Of a DNA stretch of 64,000 nt, positions 56,443-64,000 are shown in pieces. The position numbers were made by a program, and so were the translations under genes. The number at the start of each line of letters is the position of its first letter. The first letter of the stretch is position 1. The notes under the pieces were generated by a model. It saw only the letters and a program-made list of their open reading frames with translations. It was not told the DNA's origin and searched no databases. Where the stretch lies: assembly GCA_963846585.1 (NCBI GenBank), contig CAWJWO010000019.1:124001-188000 (forward strand), in the 5' to 3' direction. The stretch is from JAAUTT01 sp963846585 (GTDB lineage Bacteria > Bacteroidota > Bacteroidia > Bacteroidales > JAAUTT01).

Positions 56443-57075
56443 CTATTTACAGCAATATACTATAACATAGTTATCCATGACAAGATAATTAAGGTTATAT
56501 TCTTCATAAATGTCCTTATTGTGGTGAATGCCATTAATCACTCCGGTTTGAAAAATATCAAAAGGTTTTATTGTAAGGTTATCTTTAAAATTGATATTCT
56601 TTTTGTCGCATATTTTGTAAAGTGCTTCCTTCGCACACCAGTGTATATACAAATGAAGTTGTTCCAATGATTTATCATTGGTAATATTTTCATTTTTATT
56701 AATGAATTTATAAGCTATTTTATTAATACGATGAGACATAAATTCCAGGTCGATTCCAACTTTTTTATTTTTGCTCAATAATATAGAAGTAAGTTTATGA
56801 GAATGTGAGATGCTTATATTGTAAGAACCATCCATTATAAAGGGCTTATGTTCAGTGTTATAAATTATTTTTGAGTCTTTCCCTGTAAGGATATTTAATA
56901 AGGCTCTAACGCTAAGCCATTCCAACTGCCGGAAGTAATTTTTAAATTGATAAAGTGTATTTTTTTCATCGTCATCGAGGGATGCAATCGAAAACAATTG
57001 ATCCAATTCCTCTTCTATTTTCCAAAGGCCCATGATACAATCATCATCCGTTGGCTTGTTAATTATCAGAGACAT
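56443..57075 (-). CDS. 4'-phosphopantetheinyl transferase superfamily protein
   Basis: Transfers the phosphopantetheine arm from CoA to carrier proteins such as ACP. The 210-residue length suits the Sfp-type group. Conserved motifs are NISISHSHKLTSIL (about residues 91-104), VGIDLEFM with the Mg-binding Asp/Glu, and WCAKEALYK (about 147-155). The target carrier protein cannot be told from context. Neighbouring GGGPS and gldD genes run the same way. Confidence 0.9.
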   Translation of the reverse strand: MSLIINKPTDDDCIMGLWKIEEELDQLFSIASLDDDEKNTLYQFKNYFRQLEWLSVRALLNILTGKDSKIIYNTEHKPFIMDGSYNISISHSHKLTSILLSKNKKVGIDLEFMSHRINKIAYKFINKNENITNDKSLEQLHLYIHWCAKEALYKICDKKNINFKDNLTIKPFDIFQTGVINGIHHNKDIYEEYNLNYLVMDNYVIVYCCK

Positions 57076-57114
57076 AATTTAATTACAAATTACTAATTAT
57101 ATACTTATTTATGT

Positions 57115-57272
57115 CATAGAGCCAAGAACCAAGAGTCAAGAGCCAAGACTATAAACTAGTAGATGGTTGTTATTTGTTAGTTGCAGGTTACAAGTTGGAG
57201 GTTACAAGTTGTAACCTGCAGGTTACAGTTAACAAGTTGCAAGTCCCAAGTCTTGGTTCCTGGTTCTATATT
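57115..57272 (+). repeat. mixed word repeats between the PPTase and gldD genes
   Basis: AGAGCCAAGAACCAAGAGTC words (57117-57148) are followed by seven AGGTTACAAGTTG words in both orientations (about 57172-57245, able to form a hairpin around TGCAGGTTACAAG) and TCTTGGTTCCTGGTTCT (57250-57268), the reverse complement of the first family. Confidence 0.85.
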
Positions 57273-57292
57273 TCATTTTCAAATTTGCAGAT

Positions 57293-57868
57293 TTATTTCA
57301 CCTTTTTCCATTTCAATGTTTCAATTAAATGCAAAATGTCCTTTCTAAAAAATTCAATTGCCGGAGCTAATGAATCTTTATTTGGTGGTGAATCAAAATA
57401 TAACGAACCGCGAAGGAAATTCTGAATACTGTCAGTGACATAAAATTGTACAGAAGAAGCTGTATTTCCTTTAATATCATATATTAATCCGTATACGTGT
57501 AAATTTTTGTTTTCAATAAGATCTTCATTAATAGCATCAGCCTTTACTGAATGTTTATAAGCCAAAGTGTGAGAATCTTCAATAAATTTTGAAATATTTT
57601 TATTTATATTTTTATAACTTAAATGTATTTGAGCTTTATATTGTTTAAATTCAATATTCATCCAATATGGTTCTGTGTTTTTATCTGTATCGTTTACCAT
57701 TTTTCCGTAGCTGGGAAATTCGAAAGAATATGGATAATTGCAATCAAATAAAGTATATTTTTTATCGGGAAAATCAAACCGCTGATAACCTCTTGGTTTA
57801 GGAGTATCATTTCTGCTACATCCAATAATAAATAAAAGTATTACAAATATGATTATTAATTTCTTCAT
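57293..57868 (-). CDS. gldD: gliding motility lipoprotein GldD
   Basis: A 191-residue lipoprotein: signal ending FIIGCSRND (Cys17), then PKPRGYQRFDFPDKKYTLFD, the GldD signature at the N-terminus, CNYPYSFEFPSYGK, and a C-terminal region with SSVQFYVTDSIQNFLRGSLYF and PNKDSLAPAIEF. In Flavobacterium GldD is needed for gliding and links to the GldKLMN/T9SS machinery. It lies downstream of gldE and ssb in the same direction, the conserved arrangement. Presence with the T9SS substrate at 27407 supports a working T9SS. Confidence 0.94.
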   Translation of the reverse strand: MKKLIIIFVILLFIIGCSRNDTPKPRGYQRFDFPDKKYTLFDCNYPYSFEFPSYGKMVNDTDKNTEPYWMNIEFKQYKAQIHLSYKNINKNISKFIEDSHTLAYKHSVKADAINEDLIENKNLHVYGLIYDIKGNTASSVQFYVTDSIQNFLRGSLYFDSPPNKDSLAPAIEFFRKDILHLIETLKWKKVK

Positions 57869-57885
57869 TAAGATAAATATAAATT

Positions 57886-58092
57886 TAGTGATGAAGTGAT
57901 GAAGTAATGAGGTGATGCTGTTTTTATGGGTTTATAAGTTAATAGTTTTATGTATATTAGGTAATAAGAGTTTACGGGTTAAAGCCGTAAATTTACATTA
58001 TTATATTTTCAAATTTTCATAATATCTTCATCCACTCAGCACTTCATCACCTAAACACTTAATTACTTATCACTTCATCACTTCATCACCTC
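57886..58092 (+). repeat. GTGATGAA word repeats flanking and entering the gldE end
   Basis: GTGATGAAGTGATGAAGTAA (57889-57916) and the inverse TTCATCACTTCATCACC (58026-58092) flank an AT-rich spacer. On the minus strand the last gldE codons GTG ATG AAG and its TGA stop are themselves units of the repeat. The middle (57920-58015) has GGGTTTATAAG and GTAATAAG words. Confidence 0.8.
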
Positions 58093-59406
58093 CGGTACAA
58101 TAGTAACCCGTATCTGTTTAATCCGGCGTGTATCAGCTGCTTCTATTTTGAATATAAATTGTTTGTAATTAATTTGTTCGTTTTTAACAGGAATATCACC
58201 TTTTAATTCAAGGATAATTCCGGCAAGAGTGTCGGCGTCACCTTTAATCTGATCAAAGATATCCGGATCAGATTGAATTATTTTGTGAAAATCGTTTAGT
58301 AATGTCTTGCCATCAAATAAATATGTATTATCATTTATTTTAGTATATGATTTCTCGTCGTCATCCGATTCGTCAGAAATTTCCCCTACTATTTCTTCTA
58401 AAATATCTTCTAAAGTGACAATACCTAAGGTACCACCGTATTCATCCACAATTATTGCCATATGTATTTTATTAGTCTGAAACTCAGTAAGTAATTCTTT
58501 TACTTTTTTGGTTTCAGGTACAAAATAAGGCGGCCGGATAAGTGATTGCCATCGAAAAGTGTCCTTCTCATTAAGATAAGGCAATAAATCCTTAATATAT
58601 AATATTCCTCTGATATTGTCGAAATTTCCTGAATAAACCGGTATTCTTGAATATTCGGATTCGACAACTATAATAAAAACTTCTGAAAGTAACTGATTAT
58701 ATTCTATAGCTACAACATCAACCCTTGGTTTTATTATTTCGCTCACATTAATATTGCCAAACTTAACAATTCCTTTAAGCAAATCTTCCTCATCGCTTAA
58801 TTTATTTGATGCAAATTCAATGACATCAGAAAGATCGTCCGGTGATATCTGAGAATTTGAGTTTGGATGATTTTCCGGAAATAATTTAAGAATTCCCGTT
58901 AAAAGAAAAGTCAAAGGTTTTAGAACAACATAAAAAAAGTATACAATGTAAACTACCCGTAAAGAATACCTGTATGGTTGTGAATGTGCAAAAATCTTTG
59001 GAATTAAGTCGCCGAATAAATAAAGTGTAAATAAAATAATAATTATAATTGCAATACCCCATGCAGTTAATAAGTTTATAAAGAAAACATTATGAAAGTA
59101 TGTTATTAATATGCCTGCTATGGTTATTTTCAGAAATATATTTGCAATAATAAAAGTTGCTTTTAACCGGTAGGATTTTTCAAGCATATTTATAAGAAGT
59201 TTATTTCTTCCGTTGCTTGAATTTACTCCTTCCGGATAAGTTGAAGGTGAAATTGAAAAGAAGGATATTTCTGAACCAGATATTAAAAATAAAGTTAAAG
59301 CCAGAATTGAAATTGTCAAAAGAATAATGACAATTTCAAACCATGGAATTACATATAATATGGTTATATAATGGTTAAAATGATAAATTTGCGTTTCCGT
59401 AGCCAA
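58078..59406 (-). CDS. gldE: gliding motility-associated protein GldE (CBS/CorC-type)
   Basis: A 442-residue membrane protein: an N-terminal DUF21-like domain with four hydrophobic segments (about residues 18-40, 85-105, 113-135, 150-175), a CBS pair (SEIIKPRVDVVAIEYNQLL to IVDEYGGTLGIVTLEDILEEIVGEI, about 215-345) and a C-terminal CorC/HlyC domain ending IRVTIVPEVMK. In Flavobacterium it supports gliding together with GldD. Located between ssb and gldD. Its last codons lie in a GTGATGAA repeat. Confidence 0.93.
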   Translation of the reverse strand: MATETQIYHFNHYITILYVIPWFEIVIILLTISILALTLFLISGSEISFFSISPSTYPEGVNSSNGRNKLLINMLEKSYRLKATFIIANIFLKITIAGILITYFHNVFFINLLTAWGIAIIIIILFTLYLFGDLIPKIFAHSQPYRYSLRVVYIVYFFYVVLKPLTFLLTGILKLFPENHPNSNSQISPDDLSDVIEFASNKLSDEEDLLKGIVKFGNINVSEIIKPRVDVVAIEYNQLLSEVFIIVVESEYSRIPVYSGNFDNIRGILYIKDLLPYLNEKDTFRWQSLIRPPYFVPETKKVKELLTEFQTNKIHMAIIVDEYGGTLGIVTLEDILEEIVGEISDESDDDEKSYTKINDNTYLFDGKTLLNDFHKIIQSDPDIFDQIKGDADTLAGIILELKGDIPVKNEQINYKQFIFKIEAADTRRIKQIRVTIVPEVMK

Positions 59407-59426
59407 GGGATAAAATAGGGTTTTAT

Positions 59427-59897
59427 TCAGAAAGGCAAATCGTCAGTATTGTTTATACCGTTGTTAATTTCAGAATCATGGTCAAATTCACGGGATGCTG
59501 CAGAAGGATAATTGCCGGTATTGCCTGATTTATCAACATTCCCGTATGAAGAAGGTATTGTATCGCTTTCAGGTTTAGGTCCCAACATTTGAAAATTATC
59601 AGCCTCTATTTCAATACTGTACCTTTTATTACCGTCTTTGTCATCCCATGTGCGGTTACGTAATTTACCTTCAACATAAAGCATCATGCCTTTTTTAACA
59701 AATCGTTCGGCTATATCTGAAAGACCTCTCCAAACAACTATATTGTGCCATTCTGTATTGGTTATTTTTTCACCATTTTTGTTTTTGTATGTTTCACTGG
59801 TAGCAAGCGAAAATCGGGCAACACTGGCATTATTTTCTAAATGGCGGACTTCCGGATCCTTTCCAACCCGTCCGATCAGGATTACTTTATTTATCAT
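59427..59897 (-). CDS. ssb: single-stranded DNA-binding protein
   Basis: A 156-residue SSB. The OB fold runs over residues 1-110 (MINKVILIGRVGKDPEVRHLE; FSLATSETYKNKNGEKITNTEW; GMMLYVEGKLRNRTW). A disordered linker follows, and the acidic tip is DDLPF, used to recruit repair and replication partners. It heads the ssb-gldE-gldD cluster, separated from gldE by 20 bases. Length is normal. Confidence 0.97.
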   Translation of the reverse strand: MINKVILIGRVGKDPEVRHLENNASVARFSLATSETYKNKNGEKITNTEWHNIVVWRGLSDIAERFVKKGMMLYVEGKLRNRTWDDKDGNKRYSIEIEADNFQMLGPKPESDTIPSSYGNVDKSGNTGNYPSAASREFDHDSEINNGINNTDDLPF

Positions 59898-60113
59898 AGG
59901 ATGTTATTTTAGAACAGTAAAATTATAAAAAAAATGGCATTATTTAGTATTACTTATATTAGTTATAAAACATTGAAAATATAAGGGTTTAGGGCATAAT
60001 AAAAAATATTTTCATTTTTTTTTGTAAGTACCAGTTTTTGAGTATACTACTTATCAACTTTTTTTATATGTTTGCAGAACAAATTTTTATATTTTATAAA
60101 TTTTTTAGAACTG

Positions 60114-60147
60114 TTGCTCAATATTAAATAGAAATCATTTATATTTG
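60114..60147 (+). promoter_or_regulatory. candidate promoter for the HU-like gene
   Basis: TATATTTG at 60140-60147 is a perfect TAnnTTTG -7 element; TTG at 60114-60116 could be the -33 element but the 23-base spacing is long. It faces the gene at 60201. The 303-base divergent spacer 59898-60200 is otherwise featureless AT-rich DNA. Confidence 0.45.
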
Positions 60148-60200
60148 CAGTTCATATTTCAAAACATATTTAAATCATTGATAATTAAAGCTTTTTTAAA

Positions 60201-60485
60201 ATGACAAAGGCAGACATTGTAAACGAAATTTCCAAATCAACTGGAATCGAAAAAATTACTGTTCAAAAAACAGTAGAAGCTTTCATGGAAAGTGTTAAAG
60301 ACGCTCTGGTAAAAGATAAAAATGTTTACCTGAGAGGTTTTGGTAGTTTTATTGTGAAAAAACGTGCTAAAAAAACAGCGCGAAATATTTCGAAAAATAC
60401 TACAATAATTATTCCGGAACATTTTATTCCATCGTTTAAACCTGCCAAATCATTTGTTGGCAAGGTTAAGATTAGTGTTAAATAA
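60201..60485 (+). CDS. HU/IHF-family DNA-binding protein
   Basis: A 94-residue nucleoid protein. It begins MTKADIVNEISKSTGIEKI, has the RGFGSFIVKKRAKKTARN beta-arm base (about residues 48-65), an arm of IIIPEHFIPSFKPAK, and an AKSFVGKVKISVK end. Length and motifs are those of HU; exact subtype (HU or IHF-like) cannot be decided. It bends and compacts DNA. The small basic gene follows 28 bases downstream. Confidence 0.95.
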   Translation: MTKADIVNEISKSTGIEKITVQKTVEAFMESVKDALVKDKNVYLRGFGSFIVKKRAKKTARNISKNTTIIIPEHFIPSFKPAKSFVGKVKISVK

Positions 60486-60513
60486 GGGTTAAATTACGGG
60501 AAACGGAGTTATT

Positions 60514-60606
60514 ATGCCAAGTGGTAAGAAAAGAAAAAGACATAAAATGGCGACTCATAAACGTAAAAAACGTTTAAGAAAGAACAGGCATAAAAAGAAA
60601 AAGTGA
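60514..60606 (+). CDS. 30-residue basic protein, AURKAIP1/COX24 (bS22-like) family
   Basis: A tiny ORF: MPSGKKRKRHKMATHKRKKR followed by LRKNRHKKKK; over half of the residues are Lys or Arg. The HKMATHKRKKRLRKNRHK core matches the COX24_C/AURKAIP1 motif of mitochondrial mS38 and mycobacterial bS22, so a ribosome-associated protein is likely. The GGAG before the ATG (60505-60508) is a better ribosome-binding site than most here. It sits between the HU-like gene and RNase G, with a hairpin after it. Assignment is from motif memory. Confidence 0.8.
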   Translation: MPSGKKRKRHKMATHKRKKRLRKNRHKKKK

Positions 60607-60638
60607 TCATTTCTTACTGTTTGCAAATATTGTAGAGT

Positions 60639-60670
60639 AAACCTAAGGATCATTAATCTTTAGGTTTCTT
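60639..60670 (+). terminator. hairpin terminator after the small basic protein gene
   Basis: AAACCTAAGGAT (60639-60650) pairs with ATCTTTAGGTTT (60656-60667) with one G-U pair, around the loop CATTA, followed by CTTTC. It lies about 33 bases after the stop. Confidence 0.65.
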
Positions 60671-60719
60671 TCATTAATTGCCCCTTATTTTAATGGTCTT
60701 CTAGTAAAACGAAGGAGTT

Positions 60720-62267
60720 GTGAGTAACGAACTTGTTATTGATGTAACTGCTTCTGAAATTGTTATTGCCTTACTCGAAAATAAACAATTAGTAGAGTTA
60801 AATAAGGAGAAAAGCAATCTTCAGTTCTCGGTTGGTGATATATATTTAGGGAAAGTTAAAAAAATAATGCCGGGATTAAACGCGGCATTTGTTGATGTAG
60901 GGTATGAAAAAGATGCTTTTCTGCATTATCTCGATTTGGGACCACAGTTTCAATCGTTAAATAAATACCTTAAGTTATCATTAAATAAAAAAGAAAAGTT
61001 TCTTCAGCTATCAAAGTTTAAAAATGAACCTGACATTGATAAAAATGGTAAGATTACCAGTATTTTATCATCGGGACAGATAGTGTTGGTTCAAATAGCC
61101 AAGGAACCAATTTCTACAAAAGGCCCACGCCTGGGCTCCGAAATTTCAATTGCCGGACGGAATCTTGTACTTATTCCATTTTCAGAAAAAGTTTCAGTTT
61201 CCCAAAAAATTACTTCCCAGGAAGAAAAGGTAAGGCTAAAAAAACTAATTCAAAGCATTAAGCCAAAAAATTACGGGGTTATTATCCGAACCGTTGCAGA
61301 GGGTAAAAAAGTTGCTTTGCTGGACGAAGAACTAAGTTCGTTAGTTAAAAAATGGGAGTCGGCATTCGATACTATCAGATTATCGACTCCGCCAAAACTT
61401 ATTATAAGCGAACTTAACCGCACTTCAGCTATCCTTAGAGATATGCTGAACGGTTCGTTTAACAATATCACAGTTAACAATGATGTTATATACAACGAGA
61501 TAAAGGAATATATCAGCACTATTGCTCCCGAGAAAGAGAAAATAGTAAAGCTCTATAACGGCAATACCCCTATTTTTGAAAAGTTCGATATTGATAAACA
61601 AATTAAGACTTCTTTTGGAAGGACTGTTTCATTTAAAAATGGGGCTTATTTGATAATTGAACATACTGAGGCTCTTCATGTAATTGATGTAAATAGCGGG
61701 AACCGGTCAAAAACCGGCAGTGACCAGGAAACTAATGCAATGGATGTTAATATTGCTGCAGCTTCGGAAATAGCGCGGCAATTAAAACTGCGCGATATGG
61801 GCGGTATCATTGTTGTTGATTATATCGATATGCATGAACAGGAACATAAAATGGTGGTTTTTGAAAAGATGAAAGAGGCAATGTCAACTGACCGTGCTAA
61901 ACACAATATTTTGCCATTGAGTAAATTCGGACTTATGCAAATAACCCGTCAACGTGTAAGACCTGAACTTTCTGTTGAAACTTCAGAAAAATGCCCTACA
62001 TGCAGAGGAACAGGGGAAATTTCACCTAATATTGTATTTGAAGAAGATCTGTACAATAATATTTCTTTTATTGTCAATAACCAGATATTGAAATCTCTTA
62101 CCATTAAATTACATCCATACATTGCTTCCTATCTTCAGAAGGGATTATTCTCCAAGCAAGGGCAATGGTCACGAAAACTTAAATGCAAATTAAAAATAGT
62201 GGCAGTTCCTTCATTTAGTTACCTGGAACATCATTTTTATAATAGTGACGATGAGGAAATACTATAG
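60720..62267 (+). CDS. rng: ribonuclease G (Rne/Rng family)
   Basis: Single-strand endoribonuclease for rRNA processing and mRNA decay. The GTG start at 60720 is preceded by GAAGGAG. The 515-residue protein has an S1 domain (VGDIYLGKVKKIMPGLNAAFVD, about residues 40-62), the DNase-I-like catalytic core with HVIDVNSG (about 322-329) and VVDYIDM (about 363-369) supplying Mg-binding Asp residues, and the Zn-link CPTCRGTG (about 428-435). It lacks the long scaffold tail of RNase E. Its TAG stop starts a TAGTGCTTAG repeat. Confidence 0.95.
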   Translation: MSNELVIDVTASEIVIALLENKQLVELNKEKSNLQFSVGDIYLGKVKKIMPGLNAAFVDVGYEKDAFLHYLDLGPQFQSLNKYLKLSLNKKEKFLQLSKFKNEPDIDKNGKITSILSSGQIVLVQIAKEPISTKGPRLGSEISIAGRNLVLIPFSEKVSVSQKITSQEEKVRLKKLIQSIKPKNYGVIIRTVAEGKKVALLDEELSSLVKKWESAFDTIRLSTPPKLIISELNRTSAILRDMLNGSFNNITVNNDVIYNEIKEYISTIAPEKEKIVKLYNGNTPIFEKFDIDKQIKTSFGRTVSFKNGAYLIIEHTEALHVIDVNSGNRSKTGSDQETNAMDVNIAAASEIARQLKLRDMGGIIVVDYIDMHEQEHKMVVFEKMKEAMSTDRAKHNILPLSKFGLMQITRQRVRPELSVETSEKCPTCRGTGEISPNIVFEEDLYNNISFIVNNQILKSLTIKLHPYIASYLQKGLFSKQGQWSRKLKCKLKIVAVPSFSYLEHHFYNSDDEEIL

Positions 62268-62310
62268 TGCTTAGTGCTTAGTGCATAGTGCTTAGTAAGC
62301 AAATGTTAGT
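62265..62310 (+). repeat. TAGTGCTTAG words starting at the rng stop codon
   Basis: The rng TAG stop is the first TAG of four TAGTGCTTAGTGCATAG-type words, followed by a GTTAGTTGTTAG segment. It fills the spacer between the convergent rng and uxaC genes. Confidence 0.85.
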
Positions 62311-62312
62311 TG

Positions 62313-63719
62313 TTAGTAGCCAAAATTAAAATAGTTTTTAGCATTGTTATAGCAAATATCCTCTACAATTGATCCCAATAAATCCATATCATTGGGGATT
62401 TCTCCGTTTTCCACGTCCTTACCTATTAAATTACACAATATTCTTCTGAAATATTCATGCCTGGGGAAAGATAAAAAATTTCGGGAATCGGTAAGCATAC
62501 CTACAAACCTGGGTAACAACCCCATAGTTGATAAGGTATTAATTTGTTTTTCTATACCATCCTTTTGATCAAGAAACCACCATGCCGATCCCCATTGCAT
62601 TTTACCTGGTACCGATCCGTTCTGGAAATTTCCTGTCATTGTAGCCATTACTTCATTGTCCGAAGGATTCAGATTGTACAATATTGTTTTAGCTAATTTG
62701 TTATCAACATCAAGCCGATCAAGGAAACGTGACATTGAAACAGCTAAAGGCAAATCGCCAATTGAATCATAACCTGTATCGGGGCCACCAATTTTGAAAA
62801 ATCGTGTATTATTATTTCTTATTGCACCTATATGAAATTGCTGAGCCCAGCCATGTTCATGATTCATTATAGCTAATTCATAGAGCATGGCCGATTTAAA
62901 TTGTAATTCTTCCGGTTGGGATATTTGTTTATTGGCTCTTATTTTATTAAATATATTATTAATATCAGTTTGTGTATAGTTCTCTGCGTAAAATGTTTCC
63001 AATCCATGATCAGACAAGCGGCAACCGTGTTCGTGAAAAAAGCTGTGCCTTATTTTCAAAGCTGACAGAAGATGATCAAAATGAATGATGTCAATGCCGG
63101 AAATTTCCGATAAGCGGTCAAGATACTCATTATATGCATCATGGTTACCGATAGCCATAGCTTTATCCGGGCGCCAGGCCGGAATTACTTTTACCGCACA
63201 ACTATCAGACTGCATTTTGATGTGATATTCCAGAGAGTCGACAGGATCATCGGTTGTGCATACCACTTCAACCTTCATTTTTTTTAATAAGTTCTGTACG
63301 CTATAATCTTTGGAATTAAGAAGATTTGACGATGTTTCATAAATTCTTTTGAATGATGCGGTGTTTAATATTTCATCTATCCCGAAATAATTTTTTAATT
63401 CAAGATGGGTCCAATGATAAAGAGGATTACGAATAGTATAGGGTACGGTTTCTGCCCATTTTTGAAATTTTTCTATATCAGCAGCATTCCCGGTACAATA
63501 TTTTTCATCCACACCGTTGATGCGCATCGCCCTCCATTTGTAATGATCGCCATACAACCATGCCTGAGTAATATTATTATACAAATGGTCCACCGCTATC
63601 AGCTGTGGTGATAAATGACAATGAAAGTCAATGACAGGCATGTTTTTAGCATGATTATGGTACAAATACTGCGCAACAGAGGACTGCAGCAGGAAATCAT
63701 CGTCAATGAATGTTTTCAT
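62313..63719 (-). CDS. uxaC: glucuronate (uronate) isomerase
   Basis: Converts D-glucuronate to D-fructuronate and D-galacturonate to D-tagaturonate, the first step of hexuronate breakdown. The 468-residue length is standard for the amidohydrolase-fold UxaC family. Signatures are MPVIDFHCHLSPQ near residue 28 (metal-binding His33 and His35), VVCTTDDPVDSLEYH, VIPAWRPDKAM, GGPDTGYDSIGD and MLTDSRNFLSFPRHEYFRRIL at the C-terminus. No other hexuronate genes lie in the window; its neighbours may be beyond 64000. Confidence 0.95.
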   Translation of the reverse strand: MKTFIDDDFLLQSSVAQYLYHNHAKNMPVIDFHCHLSPQLIAVDHLYNNITQAWLYGDHYKWRAMRINGVDEKYCTGNAADIEKFQKWAETVPYTIRNPLYHWTHLELKNYFGIDEILNTASFKRIYETSSNLLNSKDYSVQNLLKKMKVEVVCTTDDPVDSLEYHIKMQSDSCAVKVIPAWRPDKAMAIGNHDAYNEYLDRLSEISGIDIIHFDHLLSALKIRHSFFHEHGCRLSDHGLETFYAENYTQTDINNIFNKIRANKQISQPEELQFKSAMLYELAIMNHEHGWAQQFHIGAIRNNNTRFFKIGGPDTGYDSIGDLPLAVSMSRFLDRLDVDNKLAKTILYNLNPSDNEVMATMTGNFQNGSVPGKMQWGSAWWFLDQKDGIEKQINTLSTMGLLPRFVGMLTDSRNFLSFPRHEYFRRILCNLIGKDVENGEIPNDMDLLGSIVEDICYNNAKNYFNFGY

Positions 63720-63743
63720 AATAAATCAGGTTTAATTGTTTTT

Positions 63744-63975
63744 TTTAGAACCAAGAACCAGTAGCCAAGACTTAAGGCATTATAATTAAAGGACTAGGGC
63801 TGGAGATTTGCGATTTCAGATTCGTGATTTGCGATTTTAGATTTAAAAAGTCCTACTTAATATATAATTCTTAATTCAAAAATCTTTAATCTTCCATCTT
63901 TTACTTTTTATCTTTTATCTTTTATCTTTTATCTTTTATCTTCTATCTTCTTTCATCTTTCAACTTCACACCTTC
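63744..63975 (+). repeat. word repeats at the window end
   Basis: GAACCAAGAACCAGTAGCCAAG (as successive words, 63748-63771), then GATTTGCGATTTCAGATTCG words (63803-63845), then six or seven TTTTATC words (63896-63945) and TTCATCTTTC words to about 63970. The 281-base tail from 63720 to 64000 holds no gene I can support. Confidence 0.8.
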
Positions 63976-64000
63976 CCGTTTTCCAGAATTATTATCGGTT

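Overview
The window is a chromosomal segment of a Bacteroidetes (Bacteroidota) bacterium, probably in or near the class Bacteroidia. The evidence is: a spc/alpha ribosomal-protein order with map and infA after secY; a TAnnTTTG promoter in front of the rRNA operon; a type IX secretion C-terminal sorting domain; gldD/gldE gliding genes next to ssb; a PcrB-like GGGP synthase; TonB receptors with carboxypeptidase-like N-terminal domains; and AT-rich intergenic DNA. I see no transposase, phage gene, CRISPR array or replication origin.

Layout. 1-10246 (+): rplN (partial), rplX, rplE, rpsN, rpsH, rplF, rplR, rpsE, rpmD, rplO, secY, map, infA, rpmJ, rpsM, rpsK, rpsD, rpoA, rplQ. 10339-11877 (-): ECF sigma factor, membrane anti-sigma candidate and a secreted third partner. 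12060-17371 (-): tripartite RND efflux operon (outer-membrane factor, adaptor, pump). 17507-24198: a frameshifted secreted protein, a SiaC-like protein, two c-type cytochrome proteins (one an apparent outer-membrane barrel), and a response regulator/TPR histidine kinase pair joined by TAAATG. 24520-39499: two parallel TonB-receptor plus beta-helix modules (the first receptor badly broken), a MINPP-type histidine phosphatase, an OmpR-type two-component system, a purple-acid-phosphatase-like enzyme and a YncE-like propeller. I read this part as a probable organic-phosphate scavenging locus. 39625-41672 (-): DoxX-like and VWA proteins. 42086-47493 (+): 16S, tRNA-Ile, tRNA-Ala, 23S, 5S and terminator. 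47691-51750: propeller lipoproteins, an unknown secreted protein and a LolA-like protein. 51904-63719: ftsK, an unknown lipoprotein, an RRM protein, GGGP synthase, a phosphopantetheinyl transferase, gldD, gldE, ssb, an HU-like protein, a 30-residue COX24/bS22-like basic protein, RNase G and uronate isomerase.

The most unusual feature is a set of about eight families of short degenerate word repeats that fill the spacers, for example GAACCAAGA, AGAAGACAG, TAGTGCTTAG, GTTGTCAGTTGTTA, GTGATGAA, AATCTAAAATC, TTTTATC and GGGACGTGA. They occur inside the ribosomal-protein operon and the rRNA spacers, often begin at a stop codon, and in rpmD one array is translated as a roughly 100-residue Lys/Glu-rich tail on ribosomal protein L30.

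A second theme is a run of apparent frameshifts between 17.5 and 28.3 kb, plus two near 47.9 and 51.7 kb. The simple cases are each repaired by adding one base. This may be genuine decay or systematic single-base loss in the consensus; the sequence alone does not decide.
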